Shown: positions 60,446-64,000 of the stretch, piece by piece
Numbering within the stretch: the stretch's first letter is position 1
Layout: each line of letters starts with the position of its first letter
NCBI GenBank assembly: GCA_033344815.1
Contig: JAWPMR010000001.1
Coordinates: 110,136 to 174,135, forward strand
Length of the DNA: 64,000 bases
Source: Paracoccaceae bacterium
Lineage (GTDB): Bacteria; Pseudomonadota; Alphaproteobacteria; Rhodobacterales; Rhodobacteraceae
Direction: 5' to 3'
Notes under the pieces: generated by a model
Seen by the model: only the letters and a program-made list of their open reading frames with translations
Databases searched by the model: none
Told to the model about the DNA's origin: nothing
Program-made: the position numbers and the translations under genes

Positions 60446-61486
60446 TTAGCTGCCGCCACCCATGACCTGTTCACCTGAAACGCTGGTCTGCGTCGCCGCA
60501 AGCTCAGGATCAGACACAAGGCCATAAGAGGCCAATGGACCGTCCGGGCCCGCAATCTCATCAGAGACGAAGAACTCGGCAAATTCCTTCAATCCCGGGA
60601 TGACGCCGATGTGCGCTTTCTTGATATAGAAAAACAGCGGACGCGACACCGGGTAATCACCCGACGAGATTGTTTCTGTTGTCGGTTCAACGTCTGACAT
60701 GGTCGCCACTTTCAGCTTGTCGGTATTGTTCTCGTAAAACGCCAGACCGAAAACGCCGATGGCGTTTGCATTGGCATCAATGGATGCCAGAGTTTCGGTG
60801 TAATCGCCGTCGATATCAACCGAAACGCCGTCCGAGCGCACCGCAAGGCAGGCGTCTTCTGCGTCACCCTCGGACATGCCGCCCGCGATCATCGCTTCCA
60901 TGGCACCGGTGACTTCACAGCCATGTGCCACAACTTTTTCTTCAAACACTTCGCGCGTCCCGTGCTTGGTGCCGGGGATAAACGCGAGAATATCTTCCGC
61001 GGGCAGGTCCGGGTTGAAATCGGACCATTTGGTGTAGGGATTATCCACCAAGGCTCCGTCCACCACTACTTTGGGTGCCAGAGCGTTGAAAATATCCGCT
61101 TCGGTGAACGCTGTGTAGGACGGGCCGTCGATCTGGCTGGCGAAGACGATGCCATCATACCCAATGCGCACTTCGATGATATCTGTCACACCGTTTTCCG
61201 CGCAGGCCGCGATTTCTTTTTCGCGGATGGCGCGGGACGCATTCGCGATGTCTGTATGCTGGGTTCCAACACCCTGACAAAACCGCTTGAGGCCCGCAGA
61301 GGAACCGCCGGACTCTACGACAGGTGTTGGGAATTCAAAGTTTTCGCCAAAAGCCTCGGCAACGATGGAAGCATAGGGCAGCACGGTTGACGAACCGGCA
61401 ACTTGAACCTGATCCCGCGCGACAGCAGCGGACGCGGACATGGCGGCAATTGCCATCGCCGAAGTGGTGAGTTTTACGAACGACAT
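60446..61486 (-). CDS. pstS: Phosphate-binding periplasmic protein
   Basis: PstS delivers phosphate to PstCA. The start at 61486 (AGGAGA upstream) gives 346 residues with a signal peptide (MSFVKLTTSAMAIAAMSASA, cleavage near AVA-RD). The phosphate-binding pocket is recognisable in QVAGSSTVLPYASIVAEAFG, ESGGSSAGLKRFCQGVG and the IPGTKHGTREVFEE loop. It is the first gene of the pst operon and is preceded by a Pho box 70-110 bases upstream. The end is QVMGGGS. Confidence 0.95.
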   Translation of the reverse strand: MSFVKLTTSAMAIAAMSASAAVARDQVQVAGSSTVLPYASIVAEAFGENFEFPTPVVESGGSSAGLKRFCQGVGTQHTDIANASRAIREKEIAACAENGVTDIIEVRIGYDGIVFASQIDGPSYTAFTEADIFNALAPKVVVDGALVDNPYTKWSDFNPDLPAEDILAFIPGTKHGTREVFEEKVVAHGCEVTGAMEAMIAGGMSEGDAEDACLAVRSDGVSVDIDGDYTETLASIDANANAIGVFGLAFYENNTDKLKVATMSDVEPTTETISSGDYPVSRPLFFYIKKAHIGVIPGLKEFAEFFVSDEIAGPDGPLASYGLVSDPELAATQTSVSGEQVMGGGS

Positions 61487-61556
61487 GGTGTCTCCTGTCA
61501 TTTTCATTTCGAATCTGATCACCCCCATGGCAATCTTGGCCTGTGCCTAAGGGCCT

Positions 61557-61599
61557 GTGACAACTCTTTTGTGACAAGGGAGTAACAGTTTTATGACAG
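61557..61599 (-). promoter_or_regulatory. Pho box upstream of pstS
   Basis: On the minus strand CTGTCATAAAACTGTTAC (61599-61582) matches the Pho box consensus (two 7-base repeats, 4-base spacer). A third repeat TTGTCAC (61577-61571) keeps the 11-base period, and a fourth (61563-61557) follows out of phase. PhoB dimers bind such arrays, so phosphate-starvation control of pstSCAB-phoUB is very likely. Confidence 0.9.
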
Positions 61600-61702
61600 C
61601 ATCAAGCAGAGTCGCCGTGAAAATAGTAACTACCTGTTTTCACGTGTTTAATTTAGCCTCTGCATTAGGAAACTCTTGTCCGAGACGCGCGTGTGATATG
61701 CC

Positions 61703-62764
61703 TTAGGCCGTGGAATCAAGCACCGCTGGCGATGCATCCAGCGGCAATACGACCGTGAACTGTGATCCTTGCCCCAACTCGCTTTCGACGCGCAGCCTGC
61801 CACGGTGACGATTGATGATGTGTTTCACAATCGCCAGCCCCAGACCCGTGCCGCCCAAGGCGCGGCTGCGGTGATTGTCAGCACGATAAAACCGCTCCGT
61901 CAGGCGCGGCAGGTGCACCGCGTCAATTCCGGGTCCATCATCGATGACATGAATACAGACGCCAGATGCCCGAAGGCCGGGATCGCGTTCAACCCGTTCC
62001 ATGCTTAGGCTGACGCGCCCCCCTGATGCACCGTATTTGATTGCGTTTTCAATCAGGTTCGTAAAAACCTGCATCAATTGATCCGCGTCGCCGGTTACTT
62101 CAATTGGCGTTTGTGGAAAATCGAACGCCAAGGTCACATCCGAGGCCAATGCCAGTGGTTTAAGGGTGCGCAGGACTGATTTCAGAATATCAGTCAGGTT
62201 TACGATATCGCGCGGACGCACACGGCCTTCGCTTTCCACCCGGCTCAGTGACAGAAGATCACCAACCAATCTGTTCATGCGCCCGGCTTCGCCTTCCATA
62301 ATGTCTAGAAATCTGTCGCGCGCAACGGCATCGTTTTTTGCCGGGCCGCGCAGCGTTTCGATGAAACCCATCAAGGCGGTTAGCGGTGTCCGCAGTTCAT
62401 GGCTGACGTTGGCGACGAAATCCCGCCGCATCTGCCCCGCCTGTTCAAGATGCGTTACATCAAGAAAGCACACTAGGACCACTTTCTGCGCGGGGACGAC
62501 CCGGGCGGAAACCTGATAGATGCTGTCTTGCACGCCGTCACTGGCAAGATATTGCGATGATCGGGGTCGGCTGTCGCGCAAGACTTGTTCAATGATCTCG
62601 AGCAGAGCGGGCTGGCGCAGCATTATCACGTAATTGCGCCCTTCGATCCCCTGCCCGATCAGCCCGCGCGCCTCCTCATTGGCGGCCACGATTCGCTCAG
62701 AGCCATCAATTGCGAGCGCCGGCAGCGGTATGGCGGCCAAAACATCGTCCAGAGGCTCCGTCAT
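61703..62764 (-). CDS. phoR: Phosphate regulon sensor histidine kinase PhoR (no membrane segment)
   Basis: PhoR phosphorylates PhoB when phosphate is scarce. From ATG 62764 it has 353 residues. A PAS-like domain (about 1-110, PLPALAIDGSERIVAANEEA) is followed by the HisKA domain with the phospho-histidine in RDFVANVSHELRTPLTALMG. The ATPase domain has the N-box LMQVFTNLIENAIKYG and the G-boxes IHVIDDGPGIDAVHLPRLTE and ALGGTGLGLAIVKHIINRHR. No membrane helix precedes the PAS domain, unlike E. coli PhoR, so it should be soluble. It faces the Pho box region and could be transcribed with the PLP-enzyme gene 13 bases upstream. Confidence 0.92.
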   Translation of the reverse strand: MTEPLDDVLAAIPLPALAIDGSERIVAANEEARGLIGQGIEGRNYVIMLRQPALLEIIEQVLRDSRPRSSQYLASDGVQDSIYQVSARVVPAQKVVLVCFLDVTHLEQAGQMRRDFVANVSHELRTPLTALMGFIETLRGPAKNDAVARDRFLDIMEGEAGRMNRLVGDLLSLSRVESEGRVRPRDIVNLTDILKSVLRTLKPLALASDVTLAFDFPQTPIEVTGDADQLMQVFTNLIENAIKYGASGGRVSLSMERVERDPGLRASGVCIHVIDDGPGIDAVHLPRLTERFYRADNHRSRALGGTGLGLAIVKHIINRHRGRLRVESELGQGSQFTVVLPLDASPAVLDSTA

Positions 62765-62777
62765 GGCGTGCTCCCGC

Positions 62778-63965
62778 TTAGGTGTCCACTGCCGCAGCCA
62801 CAGCCTGTGTGAAAACAGCGCAAAGGGCATCCGGGTCCTCCAACCCGACGGAGACCCGAAAGAAGCCTTCTGACATGCCGAGCTCACCGCGTCGCTCAGC
62901 ACTCAACGCACGATGAGAGGAAGACGCTGGATGGGATAGCGTGGTACCTACGTCGCCAAGGGTTGGCGCAAAGCTCAGACCATCCGCCGCGCGCGTAAAC
63001 GCATTGGCCGCCGCGCGCGCACCGTCCAGTTCAAAGCTGACCATATTGCAGAACTGGCCATTCAGAAGCGCTTTTGCCCTATTGTGGTCCGGGTGGTCGC
63101 TGCGCCCGGGATAGATCACGCGTCGCACCCCCGGCAACGCCGCCAGATGATCCGCCAGTCGAGCCGCTGTGGCTTGCGCGCGCTCAAAGCGCAACTCAAA
63201 AGAGAGCATGCCCCGTTCCGCCAGCCAACAGTCAAAGGGACTGGGAGACATGCCCGCAGTGACCGTAAACACCCTTAGCCGGGTATTCAGATCAGCGTCG
63301 CGGGCCGCGACATACCCCAGCATCACATCAGAATGCCCGGCGAGCAATTTGGTGATGGAATGAATGACGATATCCGCACCCTGCTCAAAGGGTTGAAATG
63401 CGCGCGGCGTGGTGAATGTATTGTCGATCACCAACAAAACGCCGGTTTCCTTGGCCAGCGCGGCCAGACCCGCCACATCCGCAACCTGCAAGGTTGGATT
63501 GGACACGGCTTCGATCAGGATCATGCGGGTTTCCGGGCGCATGGCCGCGCGCATCGCATCAATGTCGCCGGGATCGACCATACTGGTCGCAATTCCAAGA
63601 CGCGGAAGGTCTTCGCTCATCATGCGCAGCGAGCGACCATATAGCTGATTGCCGCCGATGACGTGATCCCCTGCTTTGGTTAGACCCAACAGAACGGCAC
63701 TGACCGCGGCCATGCCTGAAGAGGTTACAACACCGCTGTGCGGAGCGTTTTCCAACCGGTCCAACCGTTTGGCAACCACGTCTGCGTTGGGGTGACCTTC
63801 GCGGGAGTAGGTGTAGCCGTGCAACGCGCCTTCATATTGCTGATCGAGCATGTCGGGCGTGTCCGAGGCATAGACCACCGAAGGGCTGAGCGGTGTTACA
63901 ACTGGCCGGCTGGCGCTTTCGGGCAAAGCATCCGGGCGCACCAGTGACCCTTTTTCGTTTTTCAT
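62778..63965 (-). CDS. Cys/Met metabolism PLP-dependent enzyme (cystathionine gamma-synthase/lyase family)
   Basis: The 395-residue protein belongs to the transsulfuration PLP-enzyme family. Visible features are the YTYSREGHPNADVVAKRLDR segment, the substrate/PLP region SSGMAAVSAVLLGLTKAGDH, the tyrosine in GGNQLYGRSLRM, LLVIDNTFTTPRAFQPFEQG, and the Schiff-base lysine in HSITKLLAGHSDVMLG. The C-terminal FFRVSVGLEDPDAL is typical. Cystathionine gamma-lyase, gamma-synthase and methionine gamma-lyase cannot be told apart by eye. It lies 13 bases upstream of phoR, an unusual neighbour that may be only positional. Confidence 0.9.
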   Translation of the reverse strand: MKNEKGSLVRPDALPESASRPVVTPLSPSVVYASDTPDMLDQQYEGALHGYTYSREGHPNADVVAKRLDRLENAPHSGVVTSSGMAAVSAVLLGLTKAGDHVIGGNQLYGRSLRMMSEDLPRLGIATSMVDPGDIDAMRAAMRPETRMILIEAVSNPTLQVADVAGLAALAKETGVLLVIDNTFTTPRAFQPFEQGADIVIHSITKLLAGHSDVMLGYVAARDADLNTRLRVFTVTAGMSPSPFDCWLAERGMLSFELRFERAQATAARLADHLAALPGVRRVIYPGRSDHPDHNRAKALLNGQFCNMVSFELDGARAAANAFTRAADGLSFAPTLGDVGTTLSHPASSSHRALSAERRGELGMSEGFFRVSVGLEDPDALCAVFTQAVAAAVDT

Positions 63966-64000
63966 ATTAACCCTTTACGACCCGCAATTCATCTCGGAAG

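Overview
The window looks like a chromosomal segment of a marine alphaproteobacterium of the Rhodobacterales (Roseobacter group). This is inferred from a ctrA gene next to a SciP/DUF1153 gene, LpxI in place of LpxH, an envelope cluster running frr-uppS-cdsA-dxr-rseP-bamA-skp-fabZ-lpxA-lpxI-lpxB, protocatechuate genes joined to a beta-keto acid cleavage enzyme, and transposases of types common in roseobacters. No rRNA, tRNA or CRISPR array was recognised.

Layout. 1-2769 (minus): the 3' part of a dipeptide/oligopeptide-type ABC importer, with an ATPase cut by the window edge and two permeases. 3361-5156 (minus): an AraC-type regulator and miaA. 5542-16919 (plus): the envelope cluster for ribosome recycling, undecaprenyl phosphate, CDP-diacylglycerol, the MEP pathway, site-2 protease, outer-membrane protein assembly and lipid A. 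17405-24336: mnmA, then sciP, ctrA, ligA, recG and a 42-residue membrane protein ending at a strong terminator. 25558-30090: an Fe-S scaffold-like protein, hisI, gluQ, a methyltransferase, trmFO and a thioesterase.

Accessory island, about 30.1-52.7 kb. It begins with a broken P4-type integrase and holds decayed genes, IS remnants and unusual cargo. The cargo includes: (i) a 666-residue peptidoglycan-active-looking protein followed by an orphan membrane protein and a heavily decayed gene; (ii) a 1154-residue RTX calcium-binding protein whose C-terminus is an apparently identical 327-bp tandem array; (iii) a minus-strand four-gene locus with a class III adenylate cyclase/TPR protein, a PAP2/haloperoxidase-like protein with a (SGGG)n N-terminus, a papain-like (AvrRpt2-type) cysteine peptidase and an unknown protein, which is the best candidate here for an undescribed system; (iv) a DUF2189 membrane protein, an IS30 copy with an in-frame stop, and a 5'-truncated ISNCY-like transposase.

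52752-55288 (plus): pcaC-pcaH-pcaG-BKACE, tightly overlapped and lacking pcaQ, pcaD and pcaB nearby. 55294-61486 (minus): the Pho regulon pstS-pstC-pstA-pstB-phoU-phoB behind a clear Pho box. 61703-63965 (minus): phoR and a Cys/Met-metabolism PLP enzyme. The backbone regions are conventional; the novelty lies in the island and in the way it abuts the pca genes.
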